Source of the DNA: Roseomonas gilardii
Lineage (GTDB): Bacteria > Pseudomonadota > Alphaproteobacteria > Acetobacterales > Acetobacteraceae
Assembly: GCF_001941945.1 (NCBI RefSeq)
Contig: NZ_CP015583.1
Coordinates: 237,001 to 301,000, forward strand
Direction of reading: 5' to 3'
DNA: 64,000 nt
A program made the translations under genes and the position numbers. The notes beneath the pieces are model-generated. The model was given only the letters and a program-made list of their open reading frames with translations. It was not told the origin of the DNA and did no database searches. This document shows positions 57,504 to 64,000 of the stretch, in pieces (the first letter of the stretch is position 1; every line of letters begins with the position of its first letter).

Positions 57504-57997
57504 GGAAGAGCCTTTCTCGAAGGAACGCGGACACCCCTCTCGCCCGGATGCGGGCGGGGATGCCGGCATTCTGAATAAGGCCCTCCCCGGCGTCTTTGCC
57601 CGCAATGGTTCGTGCGAAAGGAATCGTGGGACAGGGAAAAGAAGCGGAGGACGTCTATTTGTTTCTCATAAGAAACAAAACTGCGGATGCTTCGTGGTCC
57701 CTTGCGGATGCCGGTGCAGGATGTTGCGGAGGCCATACGGCAGGATCCGGCCGCGAAAGAGGGCTCAGCCCACGGCATCGGGTTCGCGCTTCGGTCCCGG
57801 CCTCTTCCCGTGCGCTCCATCTCGGCGCTCTCTCGCTCGATGGCTGACGGATGGCGCCAGTCCGTTCCGGACCACTGCCGAAGCCGGGCCTGGATAGCCC
57901 CCGGGAACGGCCATGGACGGGGAGCCGGGAACGGTGGCGGCCGCCGCGCGGGCGGTGGGTGACGGTGACGCTTGCGGGCGTCACCGCCGATGGCGGC
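57504..57997. other. Intergenic region upstream of rpfF
   Basis: 494 bp without a convincing gene. It contains a perfect A/T-rich inverted repeat (57658-57679) and probably the rpfF promoter. The far half, near the epimerase stop, shows only short open frames without family features. Confidence 0.5.
57658..57679. promoter_or_regulatory. A/T-rich operator-like inverted repeat upstream of rpfF
   Basis: TTTGTTTCT and AGAAACAAA, perfect 9-bp arms around CATA, 155 bases before the rpfF start in otherwise G/C-rich DNA. Candidate binding site for a dimeric regulator. Confidence 0.5.
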
Positions 57998-58534
57998 TCA
58001 GGCTCCTGCCTGGAACGGGCCCCAGGCCAGGTCCTTCTCCGCCACCAGGCCGGGGGCGGCAGGCCATTCGATGGCGAAGACCGGGTCGTCGTAGCGGAAC
58101 CCGTCCGCGAAGCCCGGCGCGAAGGGCGTGGACATGCTGTAAGTCACTTCCACATCGTCGGTCAGGGTCAGGAAGCCATGGGCGCAGCCGGTGGGGATGT
58201 AGAGGCTCAGATCCTCGTCCTGCCCCAGCCGGAACCCCTGCCACGCCCCGAAGCTGGGCGAATCGGGCCGGACATCCGCCACCACGTCGAAGATCGTGCC
58301 GCGGACACAGCGCACGAGCTTCACCTCCTCATAGGGCGGCCGCTGGTAGTGCATCCCCCGCAGCGTCCCGGCCCGCCGCGTCACGGAGGTGCTGCTTTGC
58401 ACGAAGCGGCCATTGAGGCCGCGCTCGGTGAACTCCTTCTCGCAGAAGGTGCGACCGAAGGAGCCCCGTTCGTCGCGGTGGCGCTCGATCACAATGGCCC
58501 AGAGGCCATCGATCCTGGTAGATTGGAAGATCAT
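57998..58534 (-). CDS. RfbC-like dTDP-sugar 3,5-epimerase family protein
   Basis: 178 residues, small cupin epimerase. Conserved stretches include RGSFGRTFCEKEF, FVQSSTSVTRRAGTLRGMHYQ (with the catalytic histidine of GMHYQ), FDVVADVRPDSPSFG and the IPTGCAHGFLTLTDD segment. It epimerises keto-deoxy sugar nucleotides. No dTDP-rhamnose genes are near; together with the DUF4910 gene (divergent, 46 bases away) it resembles parts of CDP-sugar O-antigen clusters and may work with the rfbF operon at 10.5-14.9 kb. ATG 58534 is chosen since the fold begins there. Confidence 0.9.
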   Translation of the reverse strand: MIFQSTRIDGLWAIVIERHRDERGSFGRTFCEKEFTERGLNGRFVQSSTSVTRRAGTLRGMHYQRPPYEEVKLVRCVRGTIFDVVADVRPDSPSFGAWQGFRLGQDEDLSLYIPTGCAHGFLTLTDDVEVTYSMSTPFAPGFADGFRYDDPVFAIEWPAAPGLVAEKDLAWGPFQAGA

Positions 58535-58580
58535 TTTATTGTCTTTATACCAATATTGAGATGAAGCGAAGGGTTTTCCG

Positions 58581-59909
58581 ATGAGCGGGCTGGGCCAGGA
58601 ATTGCATGGACATGTGGAGGCGCTGTTCCCGATCTGCCGGAGCATCACCGGGGAAGGGCTGCGGCAGACGCTGCGCTACATCTCCGACCGGATCGGGCTG
58701 GAAATTCACGAGGTGCCCAGCGGCACCCCGGTGCTGGACTGGGAGGTGCCGGAGGAGTGGACGGTGCGGGGCGCCCGGATCGAGCGCCTGAACGGCGAGA
58801 CCGTGGTGGATTTCCGCGACAACAACCTGCATCTCGTGCAGTACAGCCTGCCGGTGGACCGGGTGATGCCGCGGGAGGAACTGGAGCGCCATCTGCACAG
58901 CCTGCCGGACCAGCCGGACCTCATTCCCTACCGCACCGGCTACTACGCAAGGAGCTGGGGCTTCTGCCTCTCGCAGAACCAGCGCGACGCGATGCGGGAC
59001 GAGGCCTATCGCGTCGTGGTGGACACCGCCCTGGCACCCGGCGCACTCAGCTATGGCGAACTCTTCCTGCCGGGCGAAAGCGAGGAGGAGTTCCTCTTCT
59101 CCATCCATTGCTGCCACCCCTCGCTGGCCAACGACAACCTCGCCTCCATCGCCGTGGCCATGGCGCTGGCGGATTCGCAGAAGCGGCGGAACGGGCGGAA
59201 GCTGGGCCTGCGCTTCGTCTTCCTGCCCGGCACGATCGGCGCCATCACCTGGCTGGCGCGCAACCGCGACACGGTCGGGCGGATCCGGCACGGGCTGGTG
59301 CTGAGTTGCCTGGGCGATGCCGGCGGGCTGACCTACAAGCGCTCCCGCCGCGGCGATGCGCCGGTGGATCGCTACGCGACGCATGTGCTGGCCGAGGAAG
59401 GCTTCGCCGAGCGCGTGCTGCCCTTCATCCCCTATGGCTATGACGAACGGCAGTACTGCTCGCCCGGCTTCAACCTGCCGGTCGGCTGCCTGATGCGCTC
59501 GCCCAACGGCACCTTTCCGGAATACCACACCTCCGCCGACAACCCCGCGCTGGTGAAGCCCGAATCGCTGGAGCATTCGCTGATGGCGCTGGAGCGCATC
59601 GTGGCGATGGCGGAGGCGGATTACACCCCGCTGAACACCCAGCCCTATGGCGAGCCGCAGCTCGGCCGGCGCGGCCTCTACAAGGCCATCGGCGGGCAGC
59701 ATGACCAGGAGGACGCGCGCGCCCGCTTCGACCAGATGACCGTCTTCTGGGTGCTGAACCTCGCCGACGGCACGCATTCGCTGCTGGACATCGCGGAACG
59801 CGCGGGCAAGCCCTTCCCGGCCGTTGCGGCGGCGGCGCGGGCGCTGTCGGAGGCCGGGCTGCTGGTGCCGGCGGAAGGCCGGGTGATCGGGCAGGACCGA
59901 GCGGGCTGA
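58581..59909 (+). CDS. DUF4910 aminopeptidase-like protein
   Basis: 442 residues. The DUF4910/DUF2172 pattern is clear: an N-terminal segment (ELHGHVEALFPICRSITGEG, GLEIHEVPSGTPVLDWEVP, FRDNNLHLVQYSLPV), a Zn-peptidase-like core with SIHCCHPSLANDNLAS and FPEYHTSADN as likely metal ligands, and a C-terminal winged-helix-like segment. These proteins are found in surface-polysaccharide clusters next to sugar epimerases and methyltransferases; their reaction is unknown. Here the gene diverges from the RfbC-like epimerase gene. Confidence 0.9.
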   Translation: MSGLGQELHGHVEALFPICRSITGEGLRQTLRYISDRIGLEIHEVPSGTPVLDWEVPEEWTVRGARIERLNGETVVDFRDNNLHLVQYSLPVDRVMPREELERHLHSLPDQPDLIPYRTGYYARSWGFCLSQNQRDAMRDEAYRVVVDTALAPGALSYGELFLPGESEEEFLFSIHCCHPSLANDNLASIAVAMALADSQKRRNGRKLGLRFVFLPGTIGAITWLARNRDTVGRIRHGLVLSCLGDAGGLTYKRSRRGDAPVDRYATHVLAEEGFAERVLPFIPYGYDERQYCSPGFNLPVGCLMRSPNGTFPEYHTSADNPALVKPESLEHSLMALERIVAMAEADYTPLNTQPYGEPQLGRRGLYKAIGGQHDQEDARARFDQMTVFWVLNLADGTHSLLDIAERAGKPFPAVAAAARALSEAGLLVPAEGRVIGQDRAG

Positions 59910-59965
59910 TCAGCCCGGAAAACCGCGAGAACCGCTGCGAGGCGGACGTCGCGCTGTCCCCGGGG

Positions 59966-59982
59966 GAAAGGCTCCGCCTTTC
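59966..59982. repeat. Hairpin, 7-bp stem
   Basis: GAAAGGC, loop TCC, GCCTTTC, set in a GGGG/CCCC-flanked context like the 50,071-50,089 hairpin. Confidence 0.5.
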
Positions 59983-60056
59983 GCCCCGGACCCCCTATCC
60001 GTCAGGACCCTGCGGGCCCTGAACCCGATGAGCTGGCACCTGCCGGCGTCGGATCG

Positions 60057-60081
60057 CGCCGGAGAGCCATGCTCTCCGGCG
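60057..60081. repeat. Perfect 11-bp hairpin
   Basis: CGCCGGAGAGC, loop CAT, GCTCTCCGGCG. Confidence 0.6.
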
Positions 60082-60205
60082 GACTGCCGGTGCCACCAGC
60101 GCGGACAAGGCGTCTTTCTTTTTCAGGAGCCCCACGCCTCCACCTGCTTCCCAGGACCGGACCGTGGACTGACGGCCGCCACGGGAACCAGCGAACGCCC
60201 GGGGT

Positions 60206-60229
60206 CCGGGGACCGGCTTCGGTCCCCGG
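60206..60229. repeat. Perfect 10-bp hairpin
   Basis: CCGGGGACCG, loop GCTT, CGGTCCCCGG. Confidence 0.6.
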
Positions 60230-60244
60230 CGGAGTGGGGGTCTC

Positions 60245-60269
60245 GGGGGCGAGGCGGCGCCTTGCCCCC
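60245..60269. repeat. Hairpin, 11-bp stem with one G-T pair
   Basis: GGGGGCGAGGC, loop GGC, GCCTTGCCCCC, 33 bases from the end of the NuoF-like gene; it could serve as a terminator for that convergent operon. Confidence 0.5.
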
Positions 60270-60302
60270 GGGGGCGGCCATCAAGCGCAACGCAAGGACG
60301 GC

Positions 60303-61553
60303 TCAGCCCAGGCCGAGCGCCTTTTCGTATTCGCTCCGGAAGGTGGCGAGGGAGCTGGCCAGCACCGTGGCGGCGCCGTCCACCAGTCCGCAGCGGCCGG
60401 AGCCGGGCAGCAGGCGCGTCAGGTTCTCCAGCGCCGCGAGGTCGGTGGGCCGTCCGGCCCCGGCCTCGATGCGTTCGAGGATGCGCGAGACCTGGTGCGT
60501 GCCGATCTTGCAGGAGGAGCACTGGCCGCAGGAATTCGCCGCGAAGAAGGCGACGTATTCCGCCGTCTTGCGCAGGATGCTGGTGCCCTCGCCCACCACG
60601 ATCATGGCGCCGGTGCCGAGGCGGGAGCCGCGGGCGCGCAGGCTGTCGAAGTCCAGCGCGACGTCGAGGTCGCGGTCGGTCAGCAGCGTGTTGGACGGGC
60701 CGCCGGTGAAGACCGCCTTGAACGCCTTGCCGGCCAGCATGCCGCCGCCGCAGCGGAAGACCAGCTCGCGCAGCGAGGTGCCCATCGGCAGCTCGTGCAG
60801 GCCCGGGCGCAGCACGTCGCCGGACAGCGAGTAGAGCTTGGTGCCCGCCGCCTCGCCGAGGCCCAGCGCCCGGTACCACGCCGCGCCGTGGCGGAGGATA
60901 TGGGGGACATGGGCGAAGGTCTCGACATTGTTCAGCAGCGTCGGCGCGCCATCCACGCCCTTCTCCGCCGGAAAGGGCGGCTTCAGCGACGGGAAGGGGA
61001 AGCCGCCCATGACGCTGGCCACCGCCGCCGTCTCCTCCCCGCCGACATAGAGGCCGGCGCTTTCGCTCACCCGCATCTGGATGGGGGTGCCGACGGATTC
61101 CGAGACGCGGGCCAGCAGCGGATGCGCGCGCCAGGCATCGGCGGCAGCGCGCAGGGCCTTCACGGAAGCGGTCTCGCGCGGGTTGACGTAGAGGGCGATC
61201 CGGTTCGCCTTCACCGCCAGGGCGCCAATCAGCGCACCCTCGATCACCTGGTGCGGCGTGCGGGAGAGCAGGAAGCGGTCCTTGAAGGTGCCCGGCTCGT
61301 CCTCGTTGCCGTTGCAGATGATCCACTTGCCGCCGCCTTCGGGAAAGGGCGGCTGCGCCGCCACGGCGGCCCATTTGCGGTGGGTGGGGAAGCCGGCGCC
61401 GCCCAGGCCGCGCAGCCCGGCGGCCTCCAGCGCGGGAATGATGCCGGCGGGATCGGCGAGGGCGCGTTCCAGCCCCTCGCCACCGCCGGCCCTGAGCCAG
61501 GCGGCGAGGTCCGGGCCGACCCGGATCGCCTCGGCGGTGAGAACGGCGGTCAT
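60303..61553 (-). CDS. NuoF-like NADH-binding flavoprotein/iron-sulfur subunit
   Basis: 416 residues. FMN/NADH-binding region GLRGLGGAGFPTHRKW, WIICNGNEDEPGTFKDR and AGLYVGGEETAAVASVMGG; SLBB-like middle; C-terminal [4Fe-4S] site with SCGQCSSCKIGTHQ and RCGLVDG. This is the NADH-oxidising module of complex I and NAD-linked hydrogenases, but no other nuo gene is here. Its ATG overlaps the stop of the fumarate reductase-like flavoprotein gene, so it probably feeds electrons from NADH (or passes them to NAD) in a complex with the two upstream products. Confidence 0.9.
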   Translation of the reverse strand: MTAVLTAEAIRVGPDLAAWLRAGGGEGLERALADPAGIIPALEAAGLRGLGGAGFPTHRKWAAVAAQPPFPEGGGKWIICNGNEDEPGTFKDRFLLSRTPHQVIEGALIGALAVKANRIALYVNPRETASVKALRAAADAWRAHPLLARVSESVGTPIQMRVSESAGLYVGGEETAAVASVMGGFPFPSLKPPFPAEKGVDGAPTLLNNVETFAHVPHILRHGAAWYRALGLGEAAGTKLYSLSGDVLRPGLHELPMGTSLRELVFRCGGGMLAGKAFKAVFTGGPSNTLLTDRDLDVALDFDSLRARGSRLGTGAMIVVGEGTSILRKTAEYVAFFAANSCGQCSSCKIGTHQVSRILERIEAGAGRPTDLAALENLTRLLPGSGRCGLVDGAATVLASSLATFRSEYEKALGLG

Positions 61554-63172
61554 GCGGCCATCCCCCGGTCGGTGACGGCATCGAAATTGCCGTAGGGCGG
61601 AAAGATCATCGGGGCCTTGCGGCCGAGCAGCAGGCCCTGCGCCACCAGGGCGCGGCGCCAGTCGGCGAGATGCGTCAGCCCGACATTGCGCGGCCGTTCC
61701 GCCCGCGCCCCGGCGGCGGCCCCGGCACCCGCATGGCGGCCGAAGACCACCAGCTCCAGCAGGGCATTGCCCATCATGCGGTTGCGGCCGTGCAGCCCGC
61801 CCGTCACCTCGCCCGCGCAGAGCAGGCCGGGGACGGCGGTGCGGCCTTCCGGATCGATCTCCACGCCGCCGTTCTGGTAGTGCAGCGTCGGGCGGATCAG
61901 GAAGGGCTCCTCGGCCGGATCGAAGCCGCCGCGATGGGCGAGATGGCGCAGGGTGACGAGGCTCTTCTCCAGGATGCCCGGCTTGCCCTTCTCCAGTGTC
62001 GGCGTGTCGAGGAAGAGCCCCACCTTGCCGTCGCGTTCCACGCCGCGCCCCTCGGCGATCTCGCGCAGGATGGCGGAAGCCACCACGTCGCGCGGCTGCA
62101 ATTCGTCCACGAAGCGCTCGCCCTTGCCGTTCACCAGGAAGGCGCCCGAGGAACGCGCCGCCTCGCTGACCAGCGCGCCCTCCATGTGCGGCGGCCAGGC
62201 GATGCCGGTCGGGTGGTACTGGAAGCTGTTCACCTCCCGCAGCGGGGCGCCAAGGCGATAGGCCAGCACCAGCCCGTCCGCCGTGGCGCCGTAGTGGTTG
62301 GAGGTGGGGAAGCCCGCGAGGTGCAGCCGCCCCGATCCGCCGGTGGCCAGCACCACCGCCCCGGCGCGGGCCAGCACCGGGCGACCATGCGCGAAGTCGT
62401 GCAGCACCGCCCCGGCGCAGCGGCCGCGGTCGTCCGTCAGCAGCTCCAGCGCCGGATGGCGGTCGAGGATGGTGATCCCCGGCTGGAGCAGGGTCGCCTC
62501 GCGCAGCGCCCGCATCAGCTCCAGCCCGGTGAAGTCGCGATAGGAGAGCAGCCGCGCGGCGGTGGCGCCGCCGGGCTTCTTGCGCAGCAGCGTGCCGCCC
62601 ATGCGCTGGCTGCCCTCGGTGAGGTCGAAGCTCATCCCCTCCTGGATCAGCCAGCGGATCGCCGACGGGCCGCCGGAGACCAGCGCCGCCACCAGCGCCT
62701 TGTCGGCGGCGAAATGCCCGGCGCGCAGCGTGTCCTCGAAATGCCGTTGCAGGCTGTCCTCGGCGCCGACCGCGGCCTGGATGCCGCCTTCCGCCATCAC
62801 CGTGTTGCTGTCGCCGATGCGTAGCTTGGTGGCGAGCAGCACGCGGGCCCCGGCGCGCGCGGCGGTCAGCGCCGCGACGCAGCCCGCGCCGCCGCCGCCG
62901 ATCACCAGCACGTCCGCGTCCAGCATCGGGGCGCCGGCGATGTCCACATCCTCCAGCAGCGAATCCGCCTGTAGCAGGTCCGCCAGGATGGCCGGGCATT
63001 CCTGGCCGGCGCTGGCGCCGACCCGCAGCGTCACCATGGCGCCCGGCTGGCGGTCCGGATGATAGGCGGTCAGCAACTCCGGCACCGGCAGGTCCAGCGC
63101 CCGGGCCGGGGCGGGGGAGGCGGCGCGCCAAGCGGCGAGGGCCTGGGCATGGGGGATTCCGGCGGCGCTCAT
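61550..63172 (-). CDS. Fumarate reductase/succinate dehydrogenase-like flavoprotein
   Basis: 540 residues. FAD Rossmann motif VLVIGGGGAGCVAAL starts near residue 88, after an N-terminal extension that looks related to soluble fumarate reductases. Active-site stretches are present: FQYHPTGIAWP, LQPRDVVASAI (catalytic arginine), LHYQNGGVEID and NALLELVVFGRHAG. Where SdhA/FrdA have the histidine that bonds FAD, this protein has asparagine (DSNTVMAEGG), as in L-aspartate oxidase, so FAD is probably non-covalent. It acts on a dicarboxylate such as fumarate or succinate. Overlaps the iron-sulfur and NuoF-like genes by ATGA. Confidence 0.88.
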   Translation of the reverse strand: MSAAGIPHAQALAAWRAASPAPARALDLPVPELLTAYHPDRQPGAMVTLRVGASAGQECPAILADLLQADSLLEDVDIAGAPMLDADVLVIGGGGAGCVAALTAARAGARVLLATKLRIGDSNTVMAEGGIQAAVGAEDSLQRHFEDTLRAGHFAADKALVAALVSGGPSAIRWLIQEGMSFDLTEGSQRMGGTLLRKKPGGATAARLLSYRDFTGLELMRALREATLLQPGITILDRHPALELLTDDRGRCAGAVLHDFAHGRPVLARAGAVVLATGGSGRLHLAGFPTSNHYGATADGLVLAYRLGAPLREVNSFQYHPTGIAWPPHMEGALVSEAARSSGAFLVNGKGERFVDELQPRDVVASAILREIAEGRGVERDGKVGLFLDTPTLEKGKPGILEKSLVTLRHLAHRGGFDPAEEPFLIRPTLHYQNGGVEIDPEGRTAVPGLLCAGEVTGGLHGRNRMMGNALLELVVFGRHAGAGAAAGARAERPRNVGLTHLADWRRALVAQGLLLGRKAPMIFPPYGNFDAVTDRGMAA

Positions 63173-63849
63173 GACGCGGCTCCCTTGGATGGCGGATTGG
63201 CGCCCGGCGCGTCGAAGTCGATCGGCTGCCGCCCGTCCTCGATCTCGTGCAGCCGCATGATCAGGTCGGAGGGGCGTAGCGTCAGCGAGGCGTTCATCCG
63301 CCGCACGAACTGGCCCAGATGCGCCGGGTCGATATGCTCCGGGCAGGCGGCGACGCAGAGGTTGCAGAGCACGCAGTGGTCGAAGAGCTCGGCGGCAGCA
63401 TTGGCCTGCCCCACGGCGGCGAGGTTGACCATGCGCTGCACCTCGATCCCCTTGGGACAGGCACGGTCGCAGCCGTTGCAGTGGCGGCAGTGCTTGGCCT
63501 CGGGGAAGACGGCGTCGATCTGGTCGATCGCGGTCCAGCTGTCGGTCAGCGCGTGCAGGTCATAGGCATGCGGGCGGCGAGCCGGGAAATGGTCGATGAA
63601 GGAGACCTGCATCCCTTCCTCGGCCAGCATCTCGCAGGCCAGGGCGGTGCCGGCCAGGCGCTGTCCCGGTCGGCGCACCAGCACGCGGCAGGCCCCGCAG
63701 ACACCCTGGCCCATGCAGCCGACATTCTCCGTCAGCGACAGCCCGGCGGCCGTCCAGGCCTGCAGCAGCGAGGTTCCGGGCATCGCCTCGATGGCATGGC
63801 CGTCGAAGTCCAGATGCAGGGGTCCGGAGGTCCGTGCGTCATCGGACAT
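63169..63849 (-). CDS. Fumarate reductase-like iron-sulfur subunit
   Basis: 226 residues. N-terminal [2Fe-2S] domain with cysteines in GCMGQGVCGACRVLV and ALACEML; C-terminal domain with two CxxCxxCxxxCP motifs (CRHCNGCDRACPKG and CVLCNLCVAACPEH). In SdhB the second cluster set makes 3Fe-4S plus 4Fe-4S; here both motifs are complete for 4Fe-4S. It would wire the NuoF-like subunit to the flavoprotein. No membrane-anchor genes follow. ATG 63849 is the first conserved start; an in-frame ATG ten codons upstream is possible. First gene of the trio. Confidence 0.88.
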   Translation of the reverse strand: MSDDARTSGPLHLDFDGHAIEAMPGTSLLQAWTAAGLSLTENVGCMGQGVCGACRVLVRRPGQRLAGTALACEMLAEEGMQVSFIDHFPARRPHAYDLHALTDSWTAIDQIDAVFPEAKHCRHCNGCDRACPKGIEVQRMVNLAAVGQANAAAELFDHCVLCNLCVAACPEHIDPAHLGQFVRRMNASLTLRPSDLIMRLHEIEDGRQPIDFDAPGANPPSKGAAS

Positions 63850-64000
63850 GCGGGGCGATCTCCCGTCCGTGGGGGACATCGGGGAAGGCCGGTGTCCTGG
63901 ACGGGAAGGATAGACCCATCGCGCCGCCGCCTGAACCCGCCACCATAATATCCGGCTTGAAAAACCGGCCGGTAGCAAGAAAATGATGACGGATCATCCG

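Larger units (their letters stand above)
59910..60302. other. Hairpin-rich intergenic region
   Basis: 393 bp without a gene between the DUF4910 gene and the convergent NuoF-like gene. It holds four strong hairpins (59966-59982, 60057-60081, 60206-60229, 60245-60269). Confidence 0.6.

Noticed and set aside
57687-57962. 91-codon plus-strand open frame in the rpfF-epimerase gap
   Set aside because: No ribosome site, arginine/glycine-rich low-complexity end and no recognisable domain.

Overview
The window is a gene-dense, GC-rich (roughly 70% by eye) stretch of an alphaproteobacterial chromosome. The gene repertoire best fits the Acetobacteraceae, Roseomonas-like. The clues are a Bug-type tricarboxylate-transport binding protein, a chorismate mutase-hisC-tyrA block, a DUF2126 transglutaminase and many sugar-acid operons. 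That placement is inference from gene content; no rRNA, tRNA, CRISPR array or phage was seen.

Layout. 1-4.2 kb: an iron-uptake set on the minus strand (Fur box, TonB siderophore receptor, DUF3649 protein, PepSY protein), in which the receptor is split by an 860-bp IS5-family insertion with perfect 18-bp ends and a TA duplication. 4.4-4.9 kb: a frameshifted DUF805 gene. 4.9-10.4 kb: a sugar-acid locus with a two-HTH GntR/FCD regulator, a tagaturonate reductase-like enzyme, two ABC permeases, a fused remnant of the transporter ATPase and binding protein, and an L-galactonate 5-dehydrogenase-like enzyme. 10.5-14.9 kb: a minus-strand CDP-sugar/glycosyl operon. 15.3-20 kb: D-lactate dehydrogenase and a DUF2126 transglutaminase. 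20-30.7 kb: a complete 2,3-dihydroxybenzoate-serine (enterobactin-type) siderophore operon behind a Fur-like palindrome. 30.8-33.9 kb: a Bug solute-binding protein and an IclR regulator, divergent from a bicupin gene. 34.1-41 kb: a complete tetronate (L-threonate/D-erythronate) catabolic operon with regulator, transporter and a strong terminator.

41-50 kb is mostly housekeeping: a frameshifted Smr gene, an L,D-transpeptidase, ribA, an orphan OmpR-type regulator, a RutE-like nitroreductase, a glycosyltransferase, and the chorismate mutase-hisC-tyrA aromatic amino-acid operon. 50-53 kb holds a zinc-finger protein and polA. 53.7-57.5 kb has a convergent rpfC-like hybrid sensor kinase and rpfF-like DSF synthase, a diffusible-fatty-acid quorum-sensing pair. 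58-60 kb has a sugar 3,5-epimerase and a DUF4910 protein that look like displaced partners of the CDP-sugar operon. 60.3-63.9 kb is a translationally coupled trio joining a fumarate reductase-like iron-sulfur protein and flavoprotein to a NuoF-like NADH-binding subunit, which suggests a soluble NADH-linked fumarate reductase-type enzyme.

Themes: iron acquisition by both import and synthesis, catabolism of plant-derived sugar acids, and cell-cell signalling. Several genes are visibly decaying (IS-split receptor, fused ABC remnant, two single-base frameshifts). The intergenic regions near 50 kb and 60 kb are unusually rich in perfect G/C hairpins.
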